A DNA stretch of 39,316 nucleotides. Source: Gammaproteobacteria bacterium. Its GTDB lineage: Bacteria; Pseudomonadota; Gammaproteobacteria; RBG-16-57-12. The notes below the pieces were generated by a model that did not search any database, was not told where the DNA came from, and worked only from the letters and a program-made list of their open reading frames with translations. Shown here piece by piece: positions 25,827 to 33,652 of the stretch. The stretch is taken from assembly GCA_022712945.1 (NCBI GenBank), contig JAFLJP010000106.1, forward strand, positions 1-39,316, given 5' to 3'. Within the stretch, counting starts at the first letter, position 1. Every line of letters begins with the position of its first letter. A program made the position numbers and the translations under genes.

Positions 25827-26071
25827 TAAAAGTCTCGGTAGGCATCGGAGAATAAACCATTGCTATTTGCTAGTTTATTCAATTCATTAATGGCTTTTTT
25901 ATTGTTTTCCAGCCAGTTAGATCGTTCATATTTTCTCAGCTCATCTTCAAGTGCGTGCTCTAGTGTGGCTGAAAGGTTGATTTTTAGGCTTCTTGATTTT
26001 GAAAGCAAGTCACTGTTTATACTTAAATTTGTAGCTTTTTTGCAAGCATTTTCGTCATATAGCTGCGGCAT
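25826..26071 (-). CDS. ccdA: CcdA-family antitoxin
   Basis: An 81-residue protein from the ATG at 26071, chosen because GGAG lies 8 bases upstream and the length fits the family; the open frame reaches 26200 but the extra 43 residues overlap the likely operator. The N-terminal half (KKATNLSINSDLLSKSRSLK) is the ribbon-helix-helix DNA-binding part, and the C-terminal half (ENNKKAINELNKLANSNGLF, then SDAYRDF) is the toxin-binding tail, matching the family's NGLFSDxYRxF ending. It should neutralise CcdB and repress the operon. Coupled to ccdB by TAATG. Confidence 0.9.
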   Translation of the reverse strand: MPQLYDENACKKATNLSINSDLLSKSRSLKINLSATLEHALEDELRKYERSNWLENNKKAINELNKLANSNGLFSDAYRDF

Positions 26072-26091
26072 AAAATTCACTCCATATAGTA

Positions 26092-26114
26092 TATGCGCAT
26101 ACTTAGTGCGCATA
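26092..26114. promoter_or_regulatory. palindromic operator candidate of the ccdAB operon
   Basis: A perfect inverted repeat TATGCGCA (26092-26099) and TGCGCATA (26107-26114) with a 7-base spacer lies about 20 bases upstream of the chosen ccdA start. Ribbon-helix-helix antitoxins bind such repeats to autoregulate. A TATTAT -10-like box overlaps its upstream edge on the minus strand (26112-26117). Assignment as the CcdA site is inference. Confidence 0.6.
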
Positions 26115-26220
26115 ATAAATGTAGCAAAAGCAGGAGCGTCTAACAAGGATAAGGGGGCAAGTAGCTTGAAAAACGCCGACTGCGTCACATCGGTTTTCAT
26201 CTTATTTGCTTATGTGGATA

Positions 26221-26274
26221 GCAGGTAAAATTCAGCCCGCATAAAGCAGTCATGAGTTGTTCGGAGCCTCCCTA
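26221..26274. repeat. half-copy related to the palindrome at 31553-31720
   Basis: This stretch matches 31668-31718 at roughly three quarters of positions, including ATTTCAGCC-like, TCATGA-TTGTTC-GAGC and TCC-TA segments. It overlaps the end of the RNA methyltransferase gene, including its stop codon, in the same reading frame as the other copy overlaps the response regulator gene. Confidence 0.6.
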
Positions 26275-26777
26275 TTCACCCTCACCCGGTTATTGGTATC
26301 CCGGCTCTGGCGAATCAAACCATCACCGGTAACAGTGTGTGTCGATTTTGCTAGTCGATCGTAGAGCAGCACATTAACCGTTGCCGCTAAATTCATACAA
26401 CCGACCGTGGGAACATAAACAACAGCGGCGGCACAATCGATAATCGCCTGGCTGATGGTGCCATCTTCAGGACCAAAGACATAAAAAGCACACTCTGGAT
26501 GCTGAAACTCTGGCAGTGGCGTTGCTCCCTCGACCAACTCCACACACACCAACTGGCTACTGTCAGGCTGCTGATCCAGCAACGATTCAACCGCAGTCAG
26601 TGGAATCTGCTGTCGTCTATTTTTCGTATCGGTTTGAAATTTTGTGGCACGGTCATAACGACTTCCGGTATAAAAGACAGCATCCGCCCGATAACAACCT
26701 GCGGCCCGCATCACCGCCCCGACATTGGATGGTGTTTTCGGATCGCACAGTCCAATGGTTACTTTTGATACGCTCAT
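26250..26777 (-). CDS. TrmH/SpoU-family RNA 2'-O-methyltransferase, substrate unknown
   Basis: A 175-residue single-domain SPOUT methyltransferase. The three SpoU motifs are visible: motif 1 PSNVGAVMRAAG near residue 16, motif 2 YVFGPEDGTIS near 98, and motif 3 in VYVPTVGCMNLAATVNVLLY near 118-137. Motif 3 departs from the usual SLNVSVA-type sequence, having MNLAATVN. It has no N-terminal RNA-binding extension, as in TrmL-like enzymes, but I cannot name the substrate. The last residues (REAPNNS) come from a repeat-like sequence shared with the response regulator gene further on. Divergent from the FIST/GGDEF/EAL gene. Confidence 0.85.
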   Translation of the reverse strand: MSVSKVTIGLCDPKTPSNVGAVMRAAGCYRADAVFYTGSRYDRATKFQTDTKNRRQQIPLTAVESLLDQQPDSSQLVCVELVEGATPLPEFQHPECAFYVFGPEDGTISQAIIDCAAAVVYVPTVGCMNLAATVNVLLYDRLAKSTHTVTGDGLIRQSRDTNNRVRVNREAPNNS

Positions 26778-26860
26778 GCCTGTTCACTTCGCTCTGTCAG
26801 GTTTTTATACGGAAAATTTCGATAGCCGATAATAGCTCAGGCATCAAATGGATGATATAA

Positions 26861-26932
26861 ACATGGGCATTAAGGGATGTAGAAGTCTCTGAACACACTT
26901 TGAAAAAGGGACTGTTTTTTCTTATCCCATGT
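26861..26932. repeat. imperfect inverted repeat and isolated palindrome-end sequence
   Basis: ACATGGGCATTAAG at 26861-26874 pairs imperfectly with CTTATCCCATGT at 26921-26932. The sequence TAAGGGATGTAGAA at about 26872-26885 is the same as the outer end of the palindrome downstream of sucB, but the rest of that element is absent. It lies in the divergent intergenic region (26778-27017), which also has a perfect TTAACGTTAA palindrome at 26935-26944 and presumably promoters for both neighbours. Confidence 0.45.
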
Positions 26933-27017
26933 ACTTAACGTTAAAAAAACACTATAAAAGATAATCAATTTTTTATAAGCACTCTTATGTTGTTTCCTTG
27001 CCTCAGGATCAAGCTTA

Positions 27018-30000
27018 ATGCGGACATCTCTTTTCACAATTAAAACGGTTTCTTCGATTTTCGAGGTGATCCCATTTGATCAATACCACGACAAACAGAA
27101 TCTTCTTATTCAAATATTTAGCGGATTAGGCTCAGAGATGCTGCAACACGTTGCAGAGGAAATTACCTTGCAACTGCCCCAGGCTGTCTGTATTGGCGCA
27201 ACCACAGATGGTGAGATCAACAATACATGCGTCTCAACACAACACTGCGTTATTTCAATTAGTCATTTTGACAATACTCAGATTCGCTCTCATCTCTGTA
27301 CTAATCCAACAAGCTACGAAGCAGGCTATGAACTAGCCAAAACACTAACAACCGATAAAACAAAACTTCTCATTATCCTATCCGATGGCACGACCACCAA
27401 TGGTGATGAACTACTACAGGGCATCTATGCTTATGCCCCGGACTTGATGATTGCCGGTGGTATGGCCGGTGATAATGCCTCATTCAAACAGAGTTACATC
27501 ACCAACAATGGTGAGCTGATTAAAGAAGGCGCGGTTGCGGTTGCACTTGATAGCGAACAACTTCAAGTTCATAACCATCATAGCTTTGACTGGCAACCAA
27601 TTGGTAAAAAGTTGTTGATTACCCGTGCGGAAAAGAACCGGGTTTACACTATCAATAATAAACCCGCCGCGTCTATCTATGCTCATTACCTGGGTTCGGA
27701 TATTGCACAGCAGATGCCCGCCACCGGCATTGAGTTCCCACTGATCATGGAGAAAAATGGCATATTGGTTGCCAGAGCCATTCTGGCGATGCACGATGAT
27801 GGTTCACTCAGTTTTGCCGGTAATATTCCACAAGAGTGCGAAGTACAATTTGGTTTTGGTAATACCGCTTCCATCATCAACAAATCGATCAGCGGTGCCT
27901 CACAAATAGCCAATAAATATGTTGAGACCTTTTTCATCTACTCCTGCATGGCGAGACGGCGCTACATGCCGGATAACATCGACATTGAAATTGCACCCTA
28001 CGCAAATCACGCCACCACCGCCGGTTTTTTTACCTATGGTGAGTTCTTTCATACGCCCAACGCTAATGAGTTAATGAATCAGACACTGACAGCAGTGGCA
28101 CTAAGTGAATCAACACAATCAATTTCAACCACCACAGAGCCTTTACAAGATGAAGTGAAACAGCATGTGGAGACAGTACAAACCTTTAACGCACTCTCAA
28201 ACCTGATTAAAACCTCCACCGACGAACTGAATGAAACCTTTGAGCTGTTTGACAACGGGCAGTTCATCCTCTTCAAACGGCGCAATGAAGCGGGCTGGCC
28301 GGTTGAATATGTTTCAAACAACGTTGCCGATATCCTGGGTTACAGTGCCAAAGAGTTTCAGCTGGGCAACATCGACTTTCTATCACTGATTCACCCGGAT
28401 GACCTGAATAAAGTGGTCAGTGAGACCAGCCGGGCAATCAACAACAATAGCTGCGATCACTACATCTATGAACCCTACCGGTTTCGCAAACACGACGGAG
28501 GATACCTGTGGCTCTATGACACCACCCGTATCATCCGAGATGAAAACCACCAAATAACCCACCTGGTCAACTACCTGACCGACATCACCACGCGTAAAAA
28601 GGCAGAACAGGAGCTCCATCTGTACGCCTCAATTTTCCACAGCTCCAGTGAAGCGATCGTGGTAACCGACAAACAGAGTAAAATCATCTCGATTAACCCC
28701 GCATTCACCACCATTACCGGTTACAGTGAAAGCGAGGCAGTGGGTCGCACCCCCAACTTTTTATCCTCAGGAAAACACGGCATTAACTTCTACGATTCGA
28801 TGTGGAAAGAGCTGAATGAGACCGGAAAGTGGCAGGGAGAGATATGGAATCGAACCAAAACGGGAGAGCTGTATGCGGAGTGGCTCTCCATCAGCACCAT
28901 TCTCGATAAAGAGGGTGAAGTGGAGAACTACATCGCTCTGTTTTCGGATATTACCGAAACAAAGTTGATCAGCGAACGGGTTGAATTCCTGGCTCATCAC
29001 GATGCCTTAACCGCCCTGCCAAACCGAATTCTGTTTCAGGACAGAATGCACCAATCGATAGTAAATGCCGGACGTCAAAAGAGCAAAGTAGCCCTGCTCT
29101 ACCTTGATATAGATCACTTCAAAAGTGTGAATGACTCACTGGGACACCGCATCGGTGATCTACTGCTCAAACAGGTGGTTACCCGCTTGCAAGAGACCCT
29201 TCGCCAGGGTGATACCATCAGTCGACAGGGAGGTGACGAATTCCTGATACTGATTGACAACATGTCAGATGTTTCACCCGTGATGTGTGTGATAGAAAAA
29301 ATAACCCAGTCGATGAAAGTTTCTTTTAATATCGATGAGCATCAGATCCACACCTCCACCAGCATTGGCATTGCGATCTATCCTGATGACGGCAATGACT
29401 TTGATACTTTGCTACAGCACGCAGACACCGCCATGTATCACGCCAAAAACAGTGGCCGTAACACCTACCACTTCTTCACCTCTGAGATGCATGCCAAAGC
29501 CAGACAGAAACACTTTATGCAAAACTATCTGCACGATGCGATTCCGAACCAAGAGCTGTGCCTACGCTTCCAACCGCAATATTGCCTTCACTCCAAACAG
29601 ATTATCGGTATCGAGGCGCTGCTGCGCTGGAACTCAAAGGTACTGGGTTCGGTACCCCCTGAGCAATTTATTCCGATCTCGGAAGAGAATGGTCAGATTA
29701 TTGAAATTGGCAATTGGGTAATGAAAGAGGCTTGTCTACAGTTAAAACAGCTGCGTAACTTGGGTCACCTCAATATCACTATGGCCGTCAACATATCGGC
29801 CTTGCAATTTAAACAGGCAAACTTCATCACTAATCTGCTCTCGATTATTGAAGAGACCGGGGTGCCCGCAGCCAACCTTGAACTGGAGCTGACAGAGTCG
29901 ATATTGATCAGCAATATTCAGCGTAACCTGGATACCCTGACCGCACTAAAAGAGGCGGGCTTTAAATTGGCAATAGATGATTTTGGAACTGGCTACTCCA

Positions 30001-30299
30001 GCCTCTCCTACCTCAAGCGCTTCCCTGCCGATGTACTTAAAATTGATCGTGCCTTCATCAGCGATATTATCGAAGATGAGAGTGATAAGTCGATCGTCAA
30101 TGCCATCATCGGACTCTGTAAAAACTTCAATCTAAAGGTGATTGCAGAAGGGGTAGAGACAGCGGAACAGTTTGAACACCTCCAGCAACAGGGGTGCGAT
30201 ATGATTCAGGGCTACTTCTTCAGCAAACCCCTCAGTAGTCAAAAACTGGTAGAAAAGTTAGGGCAGCAGCACCGTCACCTGAAGGCCACCCAAAGCTGA
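27018..30299 (+). CDS. FIST-PAS-PAS-GGDEF-EAL sensory cyclic-di-GMP protein
   Basis: A 1093-residue soluble regulator. Order: FIST N domain (about 20-220, with ICIGATTDGEI-like text and LIILSDGTTTNGDELL), FIST_C (about 230-365, ending ATTAGFFTYGEF), two PAS/PAC modules (about 410-535 and 540-655), GGDEF (about 665-830) and EAL (about 840-1085). GGDEF is intact at 738-742, with an RxxD inhibitory-site motif (RQGD, 729-732) at the standard spacing. EAL is intact at 866-868 with DDFGTGYSSL and EGVETAEQ, so both synthesis and hydrolysis of c-di-GMP look possible. FIST is thought to sense small molecules. No membrane segments. The 3' end overlaps the convergent kinase gene by 42 bases. A likely control point for motility genes nearby. 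Confidence 0.93.
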   Translation: MRTSLFTIKTVSSIFEVIPFDQYHDKQNLLIQIFSGLGSEMLQHVAEEITLQLPQAVCIGATTDGEINNTCVSTQHCVISISHFDNTQIRSHLCTNPTSYEAGYELAKTLTTDKTKLLIILSDGTTTNGDELLQGIYAYAPDLMIAGGMAGDNASFKQSYITNNGELIKEGAVAVALDSEQLQVHNHHSFDWQPIGKKLLITRAEKNRVYTINNKPAASIYAHYLGSDIAQQMPATGIEFPLIMEKNGILVARAILAMHDDGSLSFAGNIPQECEVQFGFGNTASIINKSISGASQIANKYVETFFIYSCMARRRYMPDNIDIEIAPYANHATTAGFFTYGEFFHTPNANELMNQTLTAVALSESTQSISTTTEPLQDEVKQHVETVQTFNALSNLIKTSTDELNETFELFDNGQFILFKRRNEAGWPVEYVSNNVADILGYSAKEFQLGNIDFLSLIHPDDLNKVVSETSRAINNNSCDHYIYEPYRFRKHDGGYLWLYDTTRIIRDENHQITHLVNYLTDITTRKKAEQELHLYASIFHSSSEAIVVTDKQSKIISINPAFTTITGYSESEAVGRTPNFLSSGKHGINFYDSMWKELNETGKWQGEIWNRTKTGELYAEWLSISTILDKEGEVENYIALFSDITETKLISERVEFLAHHDALTALPNRILFQDRMHQSIVNAGRQKSKVALLYLDIDHFKSVNDSLGHRIGDLLLKQVVTRLQETLRQGDTISRQGGDEFLILIDNMSDVSPVMCVIEKITQSMKVSFNIDEHQIHTSTSIGIAIYPDDGNDFDTLLQHADTAMYHAKNSGRNTYHFFTSEMHAKARQKHFMQNYLHDAIPNQELCLRFQPQYCLHSKQIIGIEALLRWNSKVLGSVPPEQFIPISEENGQIIEIGNWVMKEACLQLKQLRNLGHLNITMAVNISALQFKQANFITNLLSIIEETGVPAANLELELTESILISNIQRNLDTLTALKEAGFKLAIDDFGTGYSSLSYLKRFPADVLKIDRAFISDIIEDESDKSIVNAIIGLCKNFNLKVIAEGVETAEQFEHLQQQGCDMIQGYFFSKPLSSQKLVEKLGQQHRHLKATQS

Positions 30300-31553
30300 T
30301 TGTTGAAAGTTAATCTCTCCCTGATAAAGCTCAATAATATCATTAACGATGGCAAGTCCAAGACCTGACCCCTGCACACTCTCATCGATGCGGACACCGC
30401 GTTCAGTCAAGCGGGACAACAGCGCACTGTCACACCCCTCGCCGTCATCCTCAATGGTCATCACCATCCCCTGTTGACAGCTTATTTTACAGACAACCTG
30501 CTGCTGCGCCCATTTGCAGGCATTGTCCAATAGGTTGCCCAGTAGCTCCAACATATCATTGCGATCAGCGGTATATTCGCAGCAGCAATCAATCTCATAA
30601 TGTATCTCTAAGGCTTTTTTCTGATAAATGCGTTTAAGCAACTCAACCAGCGTAGGCAGCTCATCTCCCACCTCAAAGTGTTGCCCCGGCAGACCGGAAC
30701 CCGCCAGTCGGGCGCGCTTTAATTCGCGCTCCATCAACTGTTGAATCTGCTGGGTATGCTGGCTCAGCTCCTGCTTCAAGTGGCTACCAGCAGCTTTCTG
30801 TTCAGCCAACTGCACCAGCAGATTAAGCGGGTGTTTGAGGCTGTGAGCAAGATTACCCATGGCATTACGTGAGCGCTGCAGGCGCTGCGCCAGCAAGTGG
30901 AGCAGCCGATTAACCTCTTCAACCAGCGGTTTCACCTCCTGCGGAACTTCCGTGGAGAGGCTGCTTAAATCCCCCTCTGAAAGCGCTTCCAGCTCATTAA
31001 TGACCGGTTGCAGTGATAAAAATGAGCGTTTGACCACCCAGCGCTGCAACAACAAAATCCCACCCAGCATCAGCAGACAAGCAAAGGCAAACAGTTGGCT
31101 AAAATAGTTCAGGGAGTTTTGTAGTGCAGTAATATCTTCTGCCACCCAAATTTTTACGCTCTGCTCATTGAGCTGAAAGTCGGCATACCACAGCAGCAGG
31201 TCCTGATTGTCAGGGCCAGACTGATGGTACTGCAAGGGAGTTAAAATATTCAAACTGTAATCCCACAACGAACGGGAACGCAGCTGTTGCCCCTCAACCT
31301 CAATCAAATAGTAGTGACCGGAAAATACCCGCTGGTAGATATGTCCCACATGGGCCGCCTTGAGTGACCACTCTCCCGACTCATCTTTTTGCAGCGAGGC
31401 CAACAGCGCTTCACCATCGTGCTCCATGCGAGAGAGCATCATCTGCTCACCAATTTGATTCACGCCTGTGGTGCTCAACCACCACAGCGACAACATTAAC
31501 AGCGTGAGTGCCGCACCCAGGCCAACATACAACCGCACCTGCAGTGACTTCAC
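30258..31553 (-). CDS. PhoQ-like sensor histidine kinase
   Basis: A 431-residue membrane kinase. TM1 is at about 7-27, a periplasmic sensor at about 28-150, and TM2 at about 151-171, followed by a HAMP-like linker. The H-box NLAHSLKHPLNLL has phosphorylated His 237, and the N-box GNLLDNACKWA and G-box VQGSGLGLAIVNDI complete the ATP domain. LAHSLKxPL is the PhoQ-type H-box. The start is a GTG at 31553 with no ribosome site upstream, because a large palindrome begins directly there; translation may depend on that element or on an internal start. It partners the response regulator just upstream. Its last 42 bases overlap the EAL gene on the other strand. Confidence 0.92.
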   Translation of the reverse strand: MKSLQVRLYVGLGAALTLLMLSLWWLSTTGVNQIGEQMMLSRMEHDGEALLASLQKDESGEWSLKAAHVGHIYQRVFSGHYYLIEVEGQQLRSRSLWDYSLNILTPLQYHQSGPDNQDLLLWYADFQLNEQSVKIWVAEDITALQNSLNYFSQLFAFACLLMLGGILLLQRWVVKRSFLSLQPVINELEALSEGDLSSLSTEVPQEVKPLVEEVNRLLHLLAQRLQRSRNAMGNLAHSLKHPLNLLVQLAEQKAAGSHLKQELSQHTQQIQQLMERELKRARLAGSGLPGQHFEVGDELPTLVELLKRIYQKKALEIHYEIDCCCEYTADRNDMLELLGNLLDNACKWAQQQVVCKISCQQGMVMTIEDDGEGCDSALLSRLTERGVRIDESVQGSGLGLAIVNDIIELYQGEINFQQSALGGLQVTVLLP

Positions 31554-31720
31554 TTAAGGAAGCTCTGAATAAGTGGGGTTAGAATTAGGCTGAGAGGAAA
31601 TTGTTCTCATTTGTTTCGAAATGCGCAGTAATAGTCGCTCTATTGGTGCGATTTTCGAGATAAATGAGGGCAATTTCAGCCAGCCTAAAATAATCATGAC
31701 TTGTTCAGAGCTTCCTTAAG
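31553..31720. repeat. imperfect palindrome of about 168 bp between response regulator and kinase
   Basis: The left arm (31553-31634) and right arm (31640-31720) are near-complementary through about 80 bases with a 5-base loop; the outer ends TTAAGGAAGCTCTGAA match exactly. The right arm includes the last codons and stop of the response regulator gene. The left end touches the kinase start codon. A related half-copy is at 26221-26274. It is different in sequence from the palindrome after sucB. Mobile palindrome (MITE- or ERIC-like) is the likeliest nature. Confidence 0.85.
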
Positions 31721-32380
31721 CTTTCCAGAAAAGAGATACCCCTGACCACGACGGGTCTCAAAGAGTGATTTCCCCAGCTTATTACGCAATCGATTGACAT
31801 ACACCTCAATCACATTACTGTCTCGATCCGCATCACCTTCGTAGACATGCTCAGTCAAGCGGCTCTTCGAAAGAATCGTGCCGGGGTGACTCATAAAATA
31901 GCGTAGTAGCCGGTACTCAGTGCCGGTGAGTTCATATTCATGGCCCGATGGACTGGTGGCGATCTGCCGCTCTTCATCCAAGCTGACCCCGCCCACCTCC
32001 AGACCGGGTGCCGCTTTGCCGTGAGCCCGTCGCACCAGAGCATCGACCCGTGCCAACAGCTCCTCCATATGAAAAGGCTTACCAAGGTAGTCATCCGCCC
32101 CCGCTTTAAGCCCATCCACCCGTTCGTGCCAGGCATCACGTGCCGTCAATACCAGCACCGGCACCTTATTCCCTTTGCTACGCCAGTTTTTCAACACCTC
32201 CAGACCACTGCGCTTTGGCAACCCAAGATCAAGAAGAATCAGGTCATAAGGCTCCTCATCGCCCATAAATTCAGCATCCACCCCATTGTGCACCAGATCC
32301 ACCGCGTAGCCTGATTTGCGCAGTGTCTGCTGAATAGGTTCCGCTGTTGCCAGATCATCCTCAACAATCAAAAGACGCAT
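31694..32380 (-). CDS. OmpR/PhoP-family response regulator
   Basis: A 228-residue two-domain regulator. The receiver (about 1-115) has the acidic pair VEDD, phospho-acceptor Asp 51 in LILLDLGLPKRSG, the Thr in VLTARD and Lys in YLGKPF. The C-terminal winged helix (about 130-222) has LTGTEYRLLRYFMSHPGTI and VIEVYVNRLRNKLG, as in PhoP/QseB regulators. The ATG starts 2 bases after the PepSY gene ends. The last residues (KEALNKS) lie in the palindrome and may be acquired. Likely controls the cytochrome operon it belongs to, with the PhoQ-like kinase. Confidence 0.94.
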   Translation of the reverse strand: MRLLIVEDDLATAEPIQQTLRKSGYAVDLVHNGVDAEFMGDEEPYDLILLDLGLPKRSGLEVLKNWRSKGNKVPVLVLTARDAWHERVDGLKAGADDYLGKPFHMEELLARVDALVRRAHGKAAPGLEVGGVSLDEERQIATSPSGHEYELTGTEYRLLRYFMSHPGTILSKSRLTEHVYEGDADRDSNVIEVYVNRLRNKLGKSLFETRRGQGYLFSGKLKEALNKS

Positions 32381-32382
32381 AA

Positions 32383-32682
32383 CTACTCCTGTTCCCGTTT
32401 GAGAATATCACCATTGGCAGCGTCAAACTTCAGCTCCCAGACACGCCCTTTGTGATCCAATATCTCAATTTCATAGATCACCCGACCCTTCTCCTGCTCC
32501 AACTCCACCTCAAGAATATGCCCATCAATCTGTTGACGGCTGATCGCCAAAATCTCCTCAAGGGGGAGAATCTCCCCCAGTTGCCGAAGCTGCAAGGCGC
32601 GTGACTGATCATCGTCAGCCACGCTCTGTGCAGAGATAAGAACCACTACCACCACGGTGATCAGTTGGCTTAATCGTCCCAT
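32383..32682 (-). CDS. exported PepSY-domain protein
   Basis: A 99-residue protein with a signal peptide (LITVVVVVLISAQSVA) and a single PepSY-type domain: LPLEEILAISRQQIDGHILE then RVIYEIEILDHKGRVWELKF and DAANGDILKREQE. PepSY proteins are periplasmic and often sit beside PhoQ-like kinases, where they may inhibit or inform the sensor. It overlaps the diheme cytochrome gene by 13 bases and precedes the response regulator by 2 bases. Its role as an input between cytochromes and kinase is inference. Confidence 0.88.
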   Translation of the reverse strand: MGRLSQLITVVVVVLISAQSVADDDQSRALQLRQLGEILPLEEILAISRQQIDGHILEVELEQEKGRVIYEIEILDHKGRVWELKFDAANGDILKREQE

Positions 32683-33221
32683 TGCCCAAATCCTGGAATA
32701 TTGATTTGATGTTCGTTATACGACCCACTATCCGCCTCAGTATGGCACACCTCACAACGGCTAAATGAGTTTACCTCAGGATTATCCCCCACCATGCGTT
32801 TTGGCAGCTCATCGTGCTTGCGAATAAAATAGCGCGTCTCACTGATGCGCAGCGGTGTCTGATTATCGGCAAGTGACTTCATCATCGCTTTCGAGCGTTT
32901 ATAGTCAGCGTGTTCAGCGGAATTTTTAACCAAATACTGTGTTAACTGCTGTTGGGTTTCACTATCCAGCTCTGCATTTTCACCAAAATGATCCTCCAAA
33001 TCACCCATCATCTTTTCCCATGAACGAGCGGGTAAAAAACCGGGTTGATACGCCATATGACAATCACCACACTCTTCACCGTAACTGGCGTTGCTCACTG
33101 GAGCCACATCCAACGAAGCACCATAACTGCGTTTGTGCTCATCATCACCAATGGCACAACCAACAATTAAAAAGCCAGATACTAAAACGATCACTAACAA
33201 TATATTTGATATTTTCATCAT
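32670..33221 (-). CDS. diheme cytochrome c (DHC-type) lipoprotein
   Basis: A 183-residue protein with a probable lipoprotein signal (VSGFLIVGC, Cys 22). Two haem-binding motifs are at CGDCH (51-55) and CEVCH (156-160), separated by a helical segment with WEKMMGDLEDHFGENAELD. This spacing is that of the DHC diheme cytochromes found beside SHP and cytochrome b in purple bacteria and Shewanella. It should carry electrons between the membrane cytochrome b and the SHP-like protein. It starts 29 bases after the SHP-like gene ends. Confidence 0.9.
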   Translation of the reverse strand: MMKISNILLVIVLVSGFLIVGCAIGDDEHKRSYGASLDVAPVSNASYGEECGDCHMAYQPGFLPARSWEKMMGDLEDHFGENAELDSETQQQLTQYLVKNSAEHADYKRSKAMMKSLADNQTPLRISETRYFIRKHDELPKRMVGDNPEVNSFSRCEVCHTEADSGSYNEHQINIPGFGQWDD

Positions 33222-33250
33222 CCAATCCTCTCTGTTCTATCTGTGGGATA

Positions 33251-33652
33251 CTAATAACGTATCAAGAACGTTAAAAAATCCGCTTTCTCCTGTGCCGTAC
33301 ACTCACGACCAATCGTCCACTTACAATTGCGTTTAAACCATTTATTGATCTTCTTGCGCTCCGTTAAGCGCTCACGATTAACTGCAGGAGCCATCGGCTC
33401 GATCAACTTGCCTGTTTTAGCGTGCTTGCCCCTCTGGCCCGGATGATCACCATGACAGATTGTACAGCTACGCTGCTGAGCAGTTTTTTTATCGACAAAC
33501 ACCGCGCCCCATAACCGTTTGCCCGCAGAAGCATCTGCCTGAATCCCCTGCTGTTGAAACTCAGTCAGCATCTCATTTGCCAAATCAGCGACAGCGACCT
33601 GACTGGTAACAAAGATCATGCTGGAAATTAAAATAATAGGAAATCGTCTCAT
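33251..33652 (-). CDS. DUF1924 / SHP-like monohaem cytochrome c
   Basis: A 133-residue protein with a signal peptide (residues 1-22, ending QVAVA). One haem motif, CTICH at 63-67, is followed by GDHPGQRGKHAKTGKLIEPM. Two further cysteines in NCKWTIGREC fit the disulfide known in sphaeroides haem protein (SHP), a cytochrome with an unusual oxygen- or NO-binding haem. The start overlaps the cytochrome b stop by 4 bases (ATGA). Gene order cytochrome b, SHP, DHC is the known SHP set. Confidence 0.88.
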   Translation of the reverse strand: MRRFPIILISSMIFVTSQVAVADLANEMLTEFQQQGIQADASAGKRLWGAVFVDKKTAQQRSCTICHGDHPGQRGKHAKTGKLIEPMAPAVNRERLTERKKINKWFKRNCKWTIGRECTAQEKADFLTFLIRY

